Part shown: piece by piece, positions 8,027 through 16,287 of the stretch
Numbering within the stretch: the first letter of the stretch is position 1
Layout: each line of letters starts with the position of its first letter
Assembly: GCA_016931085.1 (NCBI GenBank)
Contig: JAFGFO010000215.1
Span: 1-43,813 of the forward strand
DNA: 43,813 nt
Reading direction: 5' to 3'
Source: Thermoflexales bacterium
GTDB taxonomy: Bacteria > Chloroflexota > Anaerolineae > Fen-1058
The notes under the pieces: generated by a model
Told to the model about the DNA's origin: nothing
The model's input: the letters and a program-made list of their open reading frames with translations, nothing else
The model's database searches: none
Program-made: the position numbers and the translations under genes

Positions 8027-9280
8027 TTACTCAGCGCAGGGCTGAGGGGACAGCGTGCGCGGGTTACGCACCAGGGTCCGAAAAATCGCTGCCGTGGCGA
8101 ACGCGCCGGCGGCCGAGAAGAGAAAAGTCGCCTGGTAGCCGGCCATGTCGGCCAACCAGCCGCCCAGGATCGGCGCCACGATCGTGCTGGGGACGACCAA
8201 GGTATTGGCCATGCCAACGTAGACCGGCCGCTCGGCCACACTGCCGAACTCGAGCGTCATCGCCAGGCCACACGTCCACAGAGCTACCAGCGCCACCCCG
8301 GCCAGGATAAAGGCCAGGTAAAACCAACTCGCGCTGGGCGCCCACCAGGCCAGCAACGCGCTGGCGGCGGCCGCTAACGCGCCCGCTTCCATCGTCACCC
8401 GGTGCCCCACGCGGTCGCCCAACCAGCCCATCAGCGGGTTGGCAATGACCTGGGCCATCATAAACACACTCGTCATCAGGCCGGCGGTACCCCCGCTGAT
8501 GTGATAACGTTGAACCAGGTAGACGGTGTAAAAGCCAAATGCCAGGGAACCTAGCGGTGAGACCAGGCGCGCGGCCAGAAAGTATCGAAAGTTCGCGTCG
8601 CAGTGAAAAATTCCTTTCATGCTTTGCCAAAGCGCCGGCTGCTGCGCCTCTTCGGGAGGATTATCCGACTCGCGGGTGCTGGCTACGAAAAACCACGAAA
8701 CAACCATCGCGCCGCTAGCCAGCAGGAAGCTATACGTAAAGCCCAAGTGCAAGTCTCCCCGCTCCAGGAGAAAGCCGGCCAGCAAAGCCCCACCGCTGGC
8801 CAACAGATTGGCTGCCCCCGATTGCGCCCCGAAAAAAGTCCCGCGATACTTTTCGGGGATGATCTTGCCGATCATGCTCAGCCAGGCGGTGGCGGCGAAC
8901 CCGCCTCCCAGGCCGTGCCAGACGAGCATGCCGAAGGTGAGCCACAAGGCCAGTCGTGATCCCAGCGTTGGCAAGAACCAGGCGATCAGGGCCAATCCCA
9001 ATATCGGCAGTCTCTCGTGGATCGTCATGAGAATGGCCATAGACTTGTAACGCCTCAGGCGCGCCACCCGCCGGGCAGTCAGCAATTGAGGTAACTGCCA
9101 GCCTATGGTGCGGATGGCCGGGATCAGCCCGATCAAGATCGCCGAGTTGGTCATAGTGCTGACGAACAAGGGCAGCATGGTCACGTAGGAGGCCAGGCCC
9201 AAGGCCAGGCCAAAGAAGGCGCCGTCGAACATGCCGACGGTAAAGTTGTAACGCAAGTTCCGCTCGACGTCTGTTTTCAT
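8027..9280 (-). CDS. MFS transporter
   Basis: A 417-aa major facilitator protein with about 12 predicted membrane helices. An MFS-like loop is recognisable as NPLMGWLGDRVGHRV between helices 8 and 9 (motif A in the second half). The first half has MFDGAFFGLALGLASYVT. The product resembles the uncharacterised Chloroflexota MFS group, and its substrate cannot be assigned. The start at 9280 (MKTDVERN) is favoured because a -10-like TATCAT lies seven bases upstream and there is no Shine-Dalgarno sequence, suggesting a leaderless start. An ATG nine bases earlier is possible. First gene of the MFS-SDR-ThuA operon. Confidence 0.85.
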   Translation of the reverse strand: MKTDVERNLRYNFTVGMFDGAFFGLALGLASYVTMLPLFVSTMTNSAILIGLIPAIRTIGWQLPQLLTARRVARLRRYKSMAILMTIHERLPILGLALIAWFLPTLGSRLALWLTFGMLVWHGLGGGFAATAWLSMIGKIIPEKYRGTFFGAQSGAANLLASGGALLAGFLLERGDLHLGFTYSFLLASGAMVVSWFFVASTRESDNPPEEAQQPALWQSMKGIFHCDANFRYFLAARLVSPLGSLAFGFYTVYLVQRYHISGGTAGLMTSVFMMAQVIANPLMGWLGDRVGHRVTMEAGALAAAASALLAWWAPSASWFYLAFILAGVALVALWTCGLAMTLEFGSVAERPVYVGMANTLVVPSTIVAPILGGWLADMAGYQATFLFSAAGAFATAAIFRTLVRNPRTLSPQPCAE

Positions 9281-9325
9281 GGGCCGCATGATAACACAAA
9301 ACGATCGATTCCGAAAATAGCCAGA

Positions 9326-9357
9326 GGTGACCAGCATCTTAAAAGTGCCGGTCACCT
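9326..9357. repeat. Inverted repeat AGGTGACC...GGTCACCT
   Basis: An eight-base perfect inverted repeat with a loop of about 17 bases lies between the divergent MFS and REC-kinase genes. It could be an operator or a hairpin in the MFS 5' region. No T-run follows, and no regulator gene adjoins. Confidence 0.4.
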
Positions 9358-9377
9358 GAGATCTTCCCAACACGTGC

Positions 9378-9406
9378 TTGACGTATCAAGACAGGCCGCT
9401 TATAAT
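9378..9406 (+). promoter_or_regulatory. Sigma-70-type promoter of the REC-histidine kinase gene
   Basis: TTGACG (9378-9383), a 17-base spacer and a perfect TATAAT (9401-9406) lie 65 bases before the start codon. The direction and spacing fit expression of the hybrid kinase at 9472. Confidence 0.75.
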
Positions 9407-9471
9407 CATAGAGAGAGACACTTTCCCCCAATCTTGGTCGCACCTCCCAAGAGGGGCCAGAGGTCATTGAG

Positions 9472-10731
9472 ATGACGCACGAAAAGAGTCACATCCTAGT
9501 CGTCGACGACAGCCAGACCAGCCGGCTGGCCCTGGCGCTGAGCCTGGAGGAGCAGGGCTACGAGATCGCCATGGCCGAAGATGGCCAGCAGGCCCTGGAC
9601 ATGCTGGCGGCCGAGGCGTTTGACCTGGTGCTGCTCGACATCGTGATGCCCGACATGGATGGTTACCAGGTACTGGCGCAAATGAAAAGCGATCCGCGCT
9701 TGCGCAATATCCCCGTGATCGTGATTTCGGCCATGGAGGAAGTGGACTGTGTCGTCAGGTGCATCGAGATGGGAGCCGAGGATCACTTGCCCAAGCAGCA
9801 CGATTCGGTCTTGCTCAAAGCGCGCATTGGCGCCAGCCTGGAAAAGAAACGCCTGCACGACCAGGAAGTGGAATACTTGCAGCAAGTGAGCTGCCTGACC
9901 GACGCGGCGATGGCGGTCGAGAACCACGACTTTGAGGCCGGCCGCCTGGCGGGGGTGAGCGCTCGCGCCGACGCGCTGGGGACGCTGGCGCGCGTCTTTC
10001 AACGCATGGTGTCTGAATTCTATACTCGCGAACGGCAATTGGAGCAAGACAACCGGGTTAAAACCGCTTTTATCGACGTGATCAACCACGAGCTGCGCAG
10101 CCCGTTTGTCTCGGCAGCTTTTTCCGTCGAGTTGCTGCAGCGTTACGCCCAGGAGAAAATGTTCGATGAGCTGCAGGCACAAATCCAGCAACTTGACAAA
10201 GAACTGAGCGAGGGACGCCGGCTGATCGAGGTGCTGATTGCCTTCGCAGCCCAGGTGGGCAAAGACGTCAACCTGCGCCGCCAGGAAACAGATTTCAGCG
10301 CGCTCATCCGAGACACGACCTTCGCCCTGGAAACGGTGGCCGAGAGTCGTGGCATCACTATTTCGTACAACCTCGCGCCCCACATGCCAGCGCTCGTCGA
10401 TCGAGAACGCATGAGCGACGCGATCCATCACCTGGTCTATAATGCCATCAAGTTTAACCGTGAGGGGGGCCTTGTTCGGATCGATTGTTGGCCGGCCGAT
10501 CAGCACATCGTCTTCAGGGTCAAAGACAACGGTGTCGGCATTCCACCCGAAAAACTGGACACCCTCTGGGACGCCTTCGCTCAAACGGCCGAGCGGCTCA
10601 AGCGCGGCGTAGAAGGGCTGGGCCTGGGATTGGCCCTGGTCAAATCGGCCGTCGAAGCGCACGGGGGCGAAGTGATGGCGACCAGCGAACAGGGCCAGGG
10701 CAGCACCTTTGGCTTTCGCATCCCCATTTAA
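9472..10731 (+). CDS. Response-regulator/histidine-kinase hybrid
   Basis: This 419-aa soluble signalling protein has an N-terminal receiver domain (1-120). It has acidic residues VVDD near 11-13, the phospho-acceptor Asp56 in LLDIVMPDMDG, and Lys109 in LPK. A linker of about 70 residues follows. The HisKA H-box is FIDVINHELRSPF (His206), and the HATPase domain has N-box YNAIKFNREGG, G1 DNGVGIPPEKL and G2 GLGLGLALVK. No membrane segment is present, so the input probably comes by phosphotransfer or through a partner. An AGAGGTC lies about seven bases before the ATG. Convergent with recF, with nine bases between the stops. No cognate output regulator adjoins. Confidence 0.9.
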   Translation: MTHEKSHILVVDDSQTSRLALALSLEEQGYEIAMAEDGQQALDMLAAEAFDLVLLDIVMPDMDGYQVLAQMKSDPRLRNIPVIVISAMEEVDCVVRCIEMGAEDHLPKQHDSVLLKARIGASLEKKRLHDQEVEYLQQVSCLTDAAMAVENHDFEAGRLAGVSARADALGTLARVFQRMVSEFYTRERQLEQDNRVKTAFIDVINHELRSPFVSAAFSVELLQRYAQEKMFDELQAQIQQLDKELSEGRRLIEVLIAFAAQVGKDVNLRRQETDFSALIRDTTFALETVAESRGITISYNLAPHMPALVDRERMSDAIHHLVYNAIKFNREGGLVRIDCWPADQHIVFRVKDNGVGIPPEKLDTLWDAFAQTAERLKRGVEGLGLGLALVKSAVEAHGGEVMATSEQGQGSTFGFRIPI

Positions 10732-10740
10732 CCACGTGGC

Positions 10741-11961
10741 CTACTCGCCTAATTCCTCGACCTGCCCCATGGCTACGCGAAGCAACCTGGCGCGCGACCT
10801 GAACTCGTGGCTGAACAATTCGGGATCGGTCGAGGTCAGCACGGACTGCTGCGCGCCGTTCACACGCGCCAGCAGGTAGGCGCGCCGCCGGGCGTCCAGC
10901 TCGGCCAGCACCTCGTCCAACAGCAACACCGGCCAATCCCCACTGCGTGCCTTCATCCATTCGACCTCGGCCAGCTTGAGCGCCAAAATCGCCGTGCGTT
11001 GCTGCCCGCGGCTGCCATAGATGCCAAGGTCAATCCCATCGACCCTGAAGCGCAACTCGTCACGATGTGGGCCAACCAGCGTCACGCCTCGCGCGATTTC
11101 TTCGGCGCGTTGCTCTTGCAACTGCGCCGCAAAGGTCTTTTCCGCCTCTGCATTTGCGATTCGCGATTTGCGATTTGCGATTTGAAGAGGTAATGCTATT
11201 TGGAACTCGGGCGCGGGCGGGCGAGCCAGGGCCAGGGAGGGCTGATATTCGAGTTGCAGGCTGTCGCTCCCACCGGTCAGATCGCGATGGATAGGATCGG
11301 CCAGGCCCTCCAGCTCGGCCAGAGCCAAGCAGCGCGCCAAGGTGATGGTCGTCCCGGCCTGAATCAGTTGCCCATTCCAATAACCCAACTCATCCGGGTC
11401 GCCGCCGCGCTCGGCCAATTGCTTGAGCAAGGCGTTGCGCTGTGACAAGATAGTGCGGTAGGTACTCAGCGCCTGGGCGTAATCGCCGTCCACCTGGCAC
11501 AATAGATCGTCCATGTACTGGCGGCGCAAGCCGGGCGATCCGCCGACCACCTCCACGTCCTGCGGCAGGAACAACACCACCATCAATCGGCCGGCCAGGT
11601 CAGCAGCCTTGCGCGGCACATCGTTGATCTTGATCTGCTTGCGAAAGCGCCCGCCGTCCGAGTTAGCCGTTGGCTCAAGCGCCAGTGTGATGTCGATCTT
11701 GCACGGGCGGCCGGCGGCCGCGACCTCGCCCGCCACCCGTGCGGCCGGGATCAGGCTGTCTTGTCCGGCCAGCCAATGGATGAGCTGCCGGTCGCTGCTC
11801 GTGTGCGGCGAGTGGGCCGTGGCCAGGTAGTAAATCGCCTCCAGCAGGCTGGTCTTGCCCTGGGCGTTGTCGCCCAAGAGCAAGATTGGCCCGGCTGGCA
11901 GCTCAAGCTCCAGGCGAGCGTAGTTGCGAAACGAGGTCAGCGACAGGTGACGGACAATCAT
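10741..11961 (-). CDS. recF: DNA replication/repair protein RecF
   Basis: A full-length 406-aa SMC-like ATPase that acts with RecO and RecR to load RecA at gapped DNA. The N-terminus is LSLTSFRNYARLELEL. Walker A is GDNAQGKTSLLEA (about 30-42), the ABC-type signature region is YGSRGQQRTAILALK, and Walker B is VLLLDEVLAELD. An in-frame insertion near residues 259-276 (QIANRKSRIANAEA) is encoded by a short tandem repeat, CGATTTG/CGCGATT, at 11153-11182. It falls in a variable part of the coiled-coil/lever region and does not break the frame. The start follows a consensus promoter by six bases, suggesting a leaderless message. Confidence 0.95.
   Translation of the reverse strand: MIVRHLSLTSFRNYARLELELPAGPILLLGDNAQGKTSLLEAIYYLATAHSPHTSSDRQLIHWLAGQDSLIPAARVAGEVAAAGRPCKIDITLALEPTANSDGGRFRKQIKINDVPRKAADLAGRLMVVLFLPQDVEVVGGSPGLRRQYMDDLLCQVDGDYAQALSTYRTILSQRNALLKQLAERGGDPDELGYWNGQLIQAGTTITLARCLALAELEGLADPIHRDLTGGSDSLQLEYQPSLALARPPAPEFQIALPLQIANRKSRIANAEAEKTFAAQLQEQRAEEIARGVTLVGPHRDELRFRVDGIDLGIYGSRGQQRTAILALKLAEVEWMKARSGDWPVLLLDEVLAELDARRRAYLLARVNGAQQSVLTSTDPELFSHEFRSRARLLRVAMGQVEELGE
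11153..11182. repeat. In-frame tandem repeat element inside recF
   Basis: Tandem GCGATTTG-like units, read on the minus strand as CAAATCGCAAATCGC, encode IANRK-SRIAN in RecF. Peptides of this type are known as translated dispersed repeats in several bacterial phyla. The element is in frame and probably tolerated in a surface loop. Confidence 0.7.
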
Positions 11962-11967
11962 GCCGAT

Positions 11968-11996
11968 ATTATAAAACGTAATGCGTCCCTCGACAA
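11968..11996 (-). promoter_or_regulatory. recF promoter, leaderless arrangement
   Basis: Read on the minus strand: TTGTCG (11996-11991), a 17-base spacer and a perfect TATAAT (11973-11968). The recF ATG follows six bases later, where transcription would be expected to start. No Shine-Dalgarno sequence is possible in that space. Confidence 0.7.
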
Positions 11997-12004
11997 GCTT
12001 GGAT

Positions 12005-12043
12005 AGATTACGAATTACACGAATTTGCGAATTTCACGAATGC
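12005..12043. repeat. CACGAAT-type dispersed repeat
   Basis: Four imperfect units of the form (C)ACGAATT/GCGAATT lie upstream of recF. Related copies occur at 4165-4200 and 27377-27414. All three are at gene edges. No direct-repeat/spacer regularity of a CRISPR is seen. Confidence 0.6.
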
Positions 12044-12059
12044 TTTTTGTAAGGTGATG

Positions 12060-12176
12060 TTATCCCTCCTCGCTCACCCCTTGCAAGGCCGCTTCGACCT
12101 CACGCTTGAGTTCAGGCAAGTTAACTTGCTTGAATGGTTTGCCAGACTTCGTCCAGGTCTATGCCAAAGTCTCACT
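12060..12176 (-). pseudogene. Remnant of a HepT-like (DUF86) protein, C-terminal end only
   Basis: On the minus strand one frame reads DFGIDLDEVWQTI and, after a one-base shift, the next frame reads VNLPELKREVEAAL and ends at TAA (12062-12060). This is the typical end of HepT/DUF86 HEPN toxins (FGID-xVW, then LPxLKxxI). The upstream part is missing, with a stop immediately before the first segment. It is best read as a decayed toxin fragment with no function. Identification rests on recalled family consensus, so confidence is moderate. The flanks 11997-12059 and 12177-12261 show nothing else. Confidence 0.45.
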
Positions 12177-12261
12177 TCTTTTTCCGAGTCATACTATTGT
12201 CTAGCCCATTATACTACTCGTTCCCGCTTTTGACCAAGGGCCGCAGGGGATAGAGTGCAGC

Positions 12262-13491
12262 TCAGGAGAATCGGTGTAAGCGTTTATGAGTTTCGAGTTC
12301 CGATTGATCAAGAGCCTGCTCCAGATCGGCCACGATGTCAGCCGCATCTTCGATCCCGGCCGACAAGCGCACCAGCCCATCGCCGATGCCCACTCGCAAG
12401 CGTTCTTCGACGGACAGGCCGCGATGCGACGAAGTGGCCGGGTGCAAGACCAGGGTATAAATGTCACCCAAGGTTGTCGCCGGCAAGCACAAGCGAAGCG
12501 ATTCCATAAACCGAAAGGCCGCGGAACGATCCGCGCCGGCGATCTCGAAGGACAACACCCCGCCAAAGCCCCTCTCTTCGAACAGGCGGCGAGCCAGGCC
12601 GCGTTGTGGGTGGGCTGGCAAACCAGGGTAATTGACGCGCGCGATCTTGGGATGCCCAGACAACCATTCAGCGACGTGCAGCGCCGTGGTGCACTGCTGG
12701 CGCATGCGCAGCGGCAGGGTTTTCAAGCCCCGCATGGCCAACCAGGCCTCAAACGGCCCCAGCACGCCGCCCACGAGTTTGTTCCACTCGTACAGCCTGC
12801 GCCGGTTTTCGGCGGACGCGACGACAATACCCGCCATCACGTCGCCGTGTCCGCCGATGTATTTCGTGGCGCTGTGAATCACAAAATCCACCCCATAGCG
12901 CAGCGGATTGCACAGGTAGGGTGAGGCGAAGGTGTTGTCTACCAACACTTGGGCGCCGCAGCGATGGGCCAGGTCTACCAGGGCCGGGATGTCAGCCACT
13001 TTGAGCAAGGGGTTGGAAATGGTCTCGGCCAGCAGCGCGACCGGGCGGACGTCGGCCAGCGCTCGTTCGACGGCGGTCAAATCCGTCACATCCACCAGGT
13101 GGGTCGTCGCGCCCAGCTCGGCAAAGAGGCGCGTGAGCAGCGTAAACGTTGCCCCGTACAAATCGAGGGCAACCACGACCCTCGCGCCGGCGCGCACGCC
13201 GGCCGCCAGCAGCGCGCCGTGGATGGCTGCCATGCCAGAAGCAAAAGCGCAGGCCGCCTCGCCGCCTTCCAGTTCGGCCACGGCGATCTCGAAAGCCGTG
13301 ACGGTCGGGCTGCCGTGGCGCGAGTAAACACAGCCTTCCTTTGTCCCGGCAAAGACGGCGTCCATGTCGCTCATGCTGTCGTAGAGATAGCCCACACTAG
13401 GCTGGATGGGAGTCACCACCGGCGTATAGTCACCAGGGGCAACCCGCTCGCCGGCGTGGACAGCCCGGGTAGCAAATGTTTTGTCTGTCAT
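12262..13491 (-). CDS. Trans-sulfuration PLP-dependent enzyme (cystathionine gamma-synthase/lyase family)
   Basis: This 409-aa Cys/Met-metabolism PLP enzyme has the expected landmarks. TRAVHAGE is at the N-terminus, YSRHGSPTV is near residue 56, and FASGMAAIHGAL is near 88. DNTFASPYLCNPLRYGVDFV includes the PLP-binding Asp, and HSATKYIGGHGD carries the Schiff-base lysine. The C-terminus has LVLHPATSSHRGL and VRLSAGIED, as in gamma-synthases, gamma-lyases and methionine gamma-lyases, which sequence alone cannot separate. The start at 13491 lacks a good ribosome site of its own. It lies four bases after the stop of a 21-codon racemase stub that has GGAGAG, so translation may be coupled to the stub. 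Confidence 0.88.
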   Translation of the reverse strand: MTDKTFATRAVHAGERVAPGDYTPVVTPIQPSVGYLYDSMSDMDAVFAGTKEGCVYSRHGSPTVTAFEIAVAELEGGEAACAFASGMAAIHGALLAAGVRAGARVVVALDLYGATFTLLTRLFAELGATTHLVDVTDLTAVERALADVRPVALLAETISNPLLKVADIPALVDLAHRCGAQVLVDNTFASPYLCNPLRYGVDFVIHSATKYIGGHGDVMAGIVVASAENRRRLYEWNKLVGGVLGPFEAWLAMRGLKTLPLRMRQQCTTALHVAEWLSGHPKIARVNYPGLPAHPQRGLARRLFEERGFGGVLSFEIAGADRSAAFRFMESLRLCLPATTLGDIYTLVLHPATSSHRGLSVEERLRVGIGDGLVRLSAGIEDAADIVADLEQALDQSELETHKRLHRFS

Positions 13492-13495
13492 CGTT

Positions 13496-13561
13496 CTACT
13501 GGTAGTATTCTACTGTGGATTCGGGACTCGTCCCGCCCAGGATGCCAATTCGTTTGCTCAT
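13496..13561 (-). pseudogene. Truncated aspartate/glutamate racemase stub (21 codons)
   Basis: On the minus strand an ATG preceded by GGAGAG starts a 21-residue frame, MSKRIGILGGTSPESTVEYY followed by Q and a TAG stop. This is the unmistakable N-terminus of the Asp/Glu racemase family (IGILGG and the SPEST-EYY loop). The remaining 200 or so residues are absent. The PLP-enzyme start lies four bases after the stub's stop. The stub is either a deletion remnant or a reused translation-initiation leader. Confidence 0.7.
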
Positions 13562-13834
13562 GATTGCTCTCCAGTCGCTTGTGATGTAAGGGGGACGATC
13601 GACAAAAGTCCAAGCGTTCGCCCCAACGGCCTGTGGCAGGTGAGCATAGTTTAGCACGATTTGGTCCTAGCGCAAGGTGACTTTTTCCACTGATGGGGGT
13701 ACATTCGGCCCAGATTGTGGGGGATATCTGACTTGTCAAGCGCCCCCTCTAGCCCCTTTGCCTGCCCAGGCTTCACCATCGTGTGATATAATAATCTCTG
13801 CTTGCCTGACAGTGTAGAGACCAGGAGTGATAAG
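13562..13834. other. Intergenic region between the PLP enzyme and the AlkZ-related gene
   Basis: No gene is supported here. On the plus strand an extended -10 element (TGATATAAT, 13784-13792) lies about 43 bases before the AlkZ-related start. On the minus strand a weak TTGCGC/TAAACT pair near 13640-13680 could drive the stub and PLP enzyme. No terminator hairpin with a T-run is seen. Confidence 0.4.
13784..13792 (+). promoter_or_regulatory. Extended -10 promoter of the AlkZ-related gene
   Basis: TGA directly followed by TATAAT forms an extended -10 element. No good -35 is found at the usual spacing, which is normal for extended -10 promoters. Confidence 0.5.
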
Positions 13835-14728
13835 ATGCCAGATTTAGCTCAAAACGATGTGATGGCTGCACGTGAGACGCGCTACCGGCGGCGAATGGAT
13901 ATCCGCGTGACAACCCAAGAGCAAGCCAGAGAATTTGTGAACGATGTGGGGTTTTGTTTCCTCTTTCCAATAAAGGGTGTTGACCTCCCAAGCCTGTGGG
14001 ATGCCATCGCTGGGCGGGTGGTGCCAACCTACTCTCAACACCAGGGCTACGAGATCGAGCGCACATGGGGTTGGAAAGATGAAGCGCTTGGTCAGAAGCA
14101 CTGGTATTACGGCAAGCTGGTGCGCAGCAAGGCCACGCTGGTCAGCCTGAGCTTCCTCCCCAACTTTTATGCCCTGAGCGAGAATTTTGGAGACTTTGAA
14201 CACGACTATCTCGAAGAGTATCGCGCAGGGAGATTGAGCGCCGAGGCCAAAGCCATCTATGAAGCCATCCTGCTGCACGGTGCGCTGGATGCGGTGCGCC
14301 TGCGGCGCGAGTCGCGCATGAGCGCCGACTCGGCCAAGGGCCGCTTCGATCGGGCCCTGACCGAGCTGCAAAAGGGGCTAAAGGTGCTGCCGACAGGCAT
14401 CGCCGAGGTCGGCGCCTGGCGCTACGCCTTCATCTACGAGCTGCTGCCGCGCTGGCTGCCCGACATCCCCGACAAAGCGCGCGAGATCGGGACAGGTCAA
14501 GCCAGGCAAGCCATCCTCGACCAATACCTGCGCAACGTGATCGCCGCCACACCCCAACAAGCCGCTCGCCTCTTCGGCTGGACGCTCAAGCAAGCACGCA
14601 AAGCGGCCGAAACGCTGACCGACGAAGGCCGCCTGCGGCTGGATGTGAAAGTGGACGGCATGAACGAGTTGCAAATGGTTACATCTGGCCGCTTTGCCGC
14701 TACCGCTACTACCGCTACGAACCCTTGA
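13835..14728 (+). CDS. AlkZ-related protein
   Basis: This 297-aa protein resembles the AlkZ-related family, distant relatives of the winged-helix DNA glycosylases AlkZ/AlkX that excise alkylated or cross-linked bases. Recognisable blocks are DIRVTTQEQAREFVNDVGF, SLWDAIAGR, the aromatic HWYYGKLVRSKATLVSL, the helical RESRMSADSAKGRFDRALT and the wHTH-like FGWTLKQARKAAETLTDEG. Whether it has glycosylase activity is not known to me. The start at 13835 has AGGAG seven bases upstream. The last residues (AATATTATNP) are low complexity. The stop codon overlaps the -35 of the next promoter. A truncated second copy lies at 15671-16276, so this gene belongs to a duplicated module. Confidence 0.75.
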   Translation: MPDLAQNDVMAARETRYRRRMDIRVTTQEQAREFVNDVGFCFLFPIKGVDLPSLWDAIAGRVVPTYSQHQGYEIERTWGWKDEALGQKHWYYGKLVRSKATLVSLSFLPNFYALSENFGDFEHDYLEEYRAGRLSAEAKAIYEAILLHGALDAVRLRRESRMSADSAKGRFDRALTELQKGLKVLPTGIAEVGAWRYAFIYELLPRWLPDIPDKAREIGTGQARQAILDQYLRNVIAATPQQAARLFGWTLKQARKAAETLTDEGRLRLDVKVDGMNELQMVTSGRFAATATTATNP

Positions 14729-14753
14729 CACATCACTACCAGCATGATAAGAT
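14725..14753 (+). promoter_or_regulatory. Promoter of the UPF0175/PIN operon
   Basis: TTGACA (14725-14730), a 17-base spacer and TAAGAT (14748-14753) lie just upstream of the antitoxin-like gene. The -35 overlaps the stop of the AlkZ-related gene, so the toxin-antitoxin pair has its own start of transcription. Confidence 0.65.
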
Positions 14754-14784
14754 AGAAGTAGTCCGGATTCTAAGGAGTATGCCG

Positions 14785-15072
14785 ATGCAAGCAACCATAA
14801 CGATCCAACTGCATCTACCTTCTGATGTAGCAGCAGCGATTCGGGCACGGGCGAGCGCAATGCTAACCGATGAAGAGCAAATCAAGGTCCCTCTGGCTAT
14901 CGGCTTGTTCACAGAAAAAGCCGTTAGCCTAGCCAAGGCCGCCCGGTTGGCAGGAATGACACGCTACGAGTTTGCTACGCTCCTCAAGGGAAGAGGAATA
15001 CCCGCCTACGAGTATACCCAATCTGATTACCAGGAAGATTTGACCTTTGTCGCTTCAGCATCGGAGTCATAA
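14785..15072 (+). CDS. UPF0175 family protein, probable antitoxin
   Basis: A 95-aa protein of the UPF0175 family. After a beta strand (ATITIQLHLPSDV), the C-terminal half is a helix-turn-helix-like segment (TEKAVSLAKAARLAGMTRYEFATLLKGRGIPAY), the standard UPF0175 signature. These proteins usually pair with DUF3368 PIN toxins as antitoxins and bind DNA. The ATG at 14785 was chosen because AAGGAG lies seven bases upstream; the ATG at 14779 is too close. Its stop overlaps the PIN start (TAATG), so production of the two is coupled, as in type II toxin-antitoxin systems. Confidence 0.85.
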   Translation: MQATITIQLHLPSDVAAAIRARASAMLTDEEQIKVPLAIGLFTEKAVSLAKAARLAGMTRYEFATLLKGRGIPAYEYTQSDYQEDLTFVASASES

Positions 15073-15563
15073 TGGCCCCACTCCAGGTCGTAGCTAACAC
15101 AAGCCCACTCATCTACCTGGCTGTTCTTGATCAATTCTTGCTCCTCAAAGAGTTATTTGCGCAAGTTCACATCCCTGCCGCTGTTTACCAAGAGCTTGTA
15201 ATCCAAGGAGTCGGGCAGCCGGGTGCCGATGAGACCCGAATCGCTGTAGACATGGGTTGGATTCAACAAGTTGTTGTCCAAAATAGAACGGCGGTAGATG
15301 CCCTTCTGGGCGAGCTAGATCTCGGCGAAGCAGAGGCTATCGTGTTAGCCCGAGAATTGAACATAAAACAGGTCTTACTGGATGATCGAGCTGCTCGGAC
15401 CAAAGCCAAGCTTATGGGCCTTACACCAAGCGGCACAATAGGCGTCCTGCTTCTGGCCAGGAAAGCTGGTGTTGAAATTGACCTCAAGCATGACTTGGAT
15501 GTCTTGATCCAACACAATTTCCGCCTCTCTCGTGACCTATATGACACCCTAGTTGCCACATAG
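15072..15563 (+). CDS. PIN-domain toxin, DUF3368 family
   Basis: A 163-aa PIN-fold ribonuclease-like protein. The N-terminus VVANTSPLIYLAVLDQF has the NTSPLI form characteristic of DUF3368. The central GELDLGEAEAIVLARE and LLDDRAARTKAKLMG supply the acidic metal-binding residues. TPSGTIGVLLLARKAG is the usual DUF3368 ending helix. Predicted to be an RNA-cleaving toxin neutralised by the upstream UPF0175 protein. The active-site acids appear intact. A decayed copy of the first 25 codons of a relative lies at 16288-16362. Confidence 0.87.
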   Translation: MAPLQVVANTSPLIYLAVLDQFLLLKELFAQVHIPAAVYQELVIQGVGQPGADETRIAVDMGWIQQVVVQNRTAVDALLGELDLGEAEAIVLARELNIKQVLLDDRAARTKAKLMGLTPSGTIGVLLLARKAGVEIDLKHDLDVLIQHNFRLSRDLYDTLVAT

Positions 15564-15670
15564 CCCTAGTTTCCTATATCCTCATACTCTCATCGTTTTG
15601 CAGCACTTCGGCCAATGAAAGCGGCTTCCAGCCTATAAACTCGACGCGCAAGCTTTCTGACCAGTTACTC

Positions 15671-16276
15671 GACAAAAAGTGGTGGTACTATGGCAAGCTG
15701 GTACGAAGCAAGGCCACACTGGTCAGTTTGGATTTTCTAGCACACTTTTATGCATTGAGCGACAATTACGGAGATTACGAACACGATTACCTGGAGGAGT
15801 ACCGCGCCGGGAGACTGAGCGCCGAGGGAAAAGCGATCTACGAAGCAATACTCAAGAACGGCGCGCTGGACGCCGTGCGCCTGCGGCGCGAGTCGCGCAT
15901 GAGCGCGGACTCAGCCAAGGGCCGCTTCGATCGAGCGCTGACCGAGCTGCAAAAGGGGCTGAAGGTGCTGCCAACAGGCATCGCCGAGGTCGGCGCCTGG
16001 CGCTATGCCTTTATCTACGAGCTGCTGCCGCGCTGGCTGCCCGACATCCCCGAAAAAGCGCGCGAGATCGGCCTGGGCCAGGCCAGGCAAGCCATCCTCG
16101 ACCAATACCTGCGCAACGTCATCGCCGCCACACCCCAACAAGCCGCCCGCGTTTTCGGCTGGACACTGAAGCAGGCGCGCCAAGCGGCTGAAACGCTTGC
16201 CGACGAAGGGCGTCTGCGACTGGACGTGAAAGTGGAAGGGTTAGACGGGTTACAGATGATTACAGTTGTAGCTTAA
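15671..16276 (+). pseudogene. 5'-truncated second copy of the AlkZ-related gene
   Basis: From KKWWYYGKLVRSKATLVSL onward this frame follows the gene at 13835-14728 closely to its end (DVKVEGLDGLQMI). About the first 85 residues of the family are missing. The frame stays open upstream into unrelated sequence (15575-15670), but no in-frame ATG with a ribosome site was found; TTG at 15728 is the only plausible initiator. Without the N-terminal domain it is most likely non-functional. It ends 11 bases before a PIN toxin fragment, so a toxin-antitoxin-linked module was duplicated and then eroded. Confidence 0.8.
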
Positions 16277-16287
16277 TCGGAGTCGTG

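Noticed and set aside
12005..12043. Short repeats looking like a CRISPR fragment
   Set aside because: Units are about eight bases, adjacent, without spacers, and no cas gene is present.
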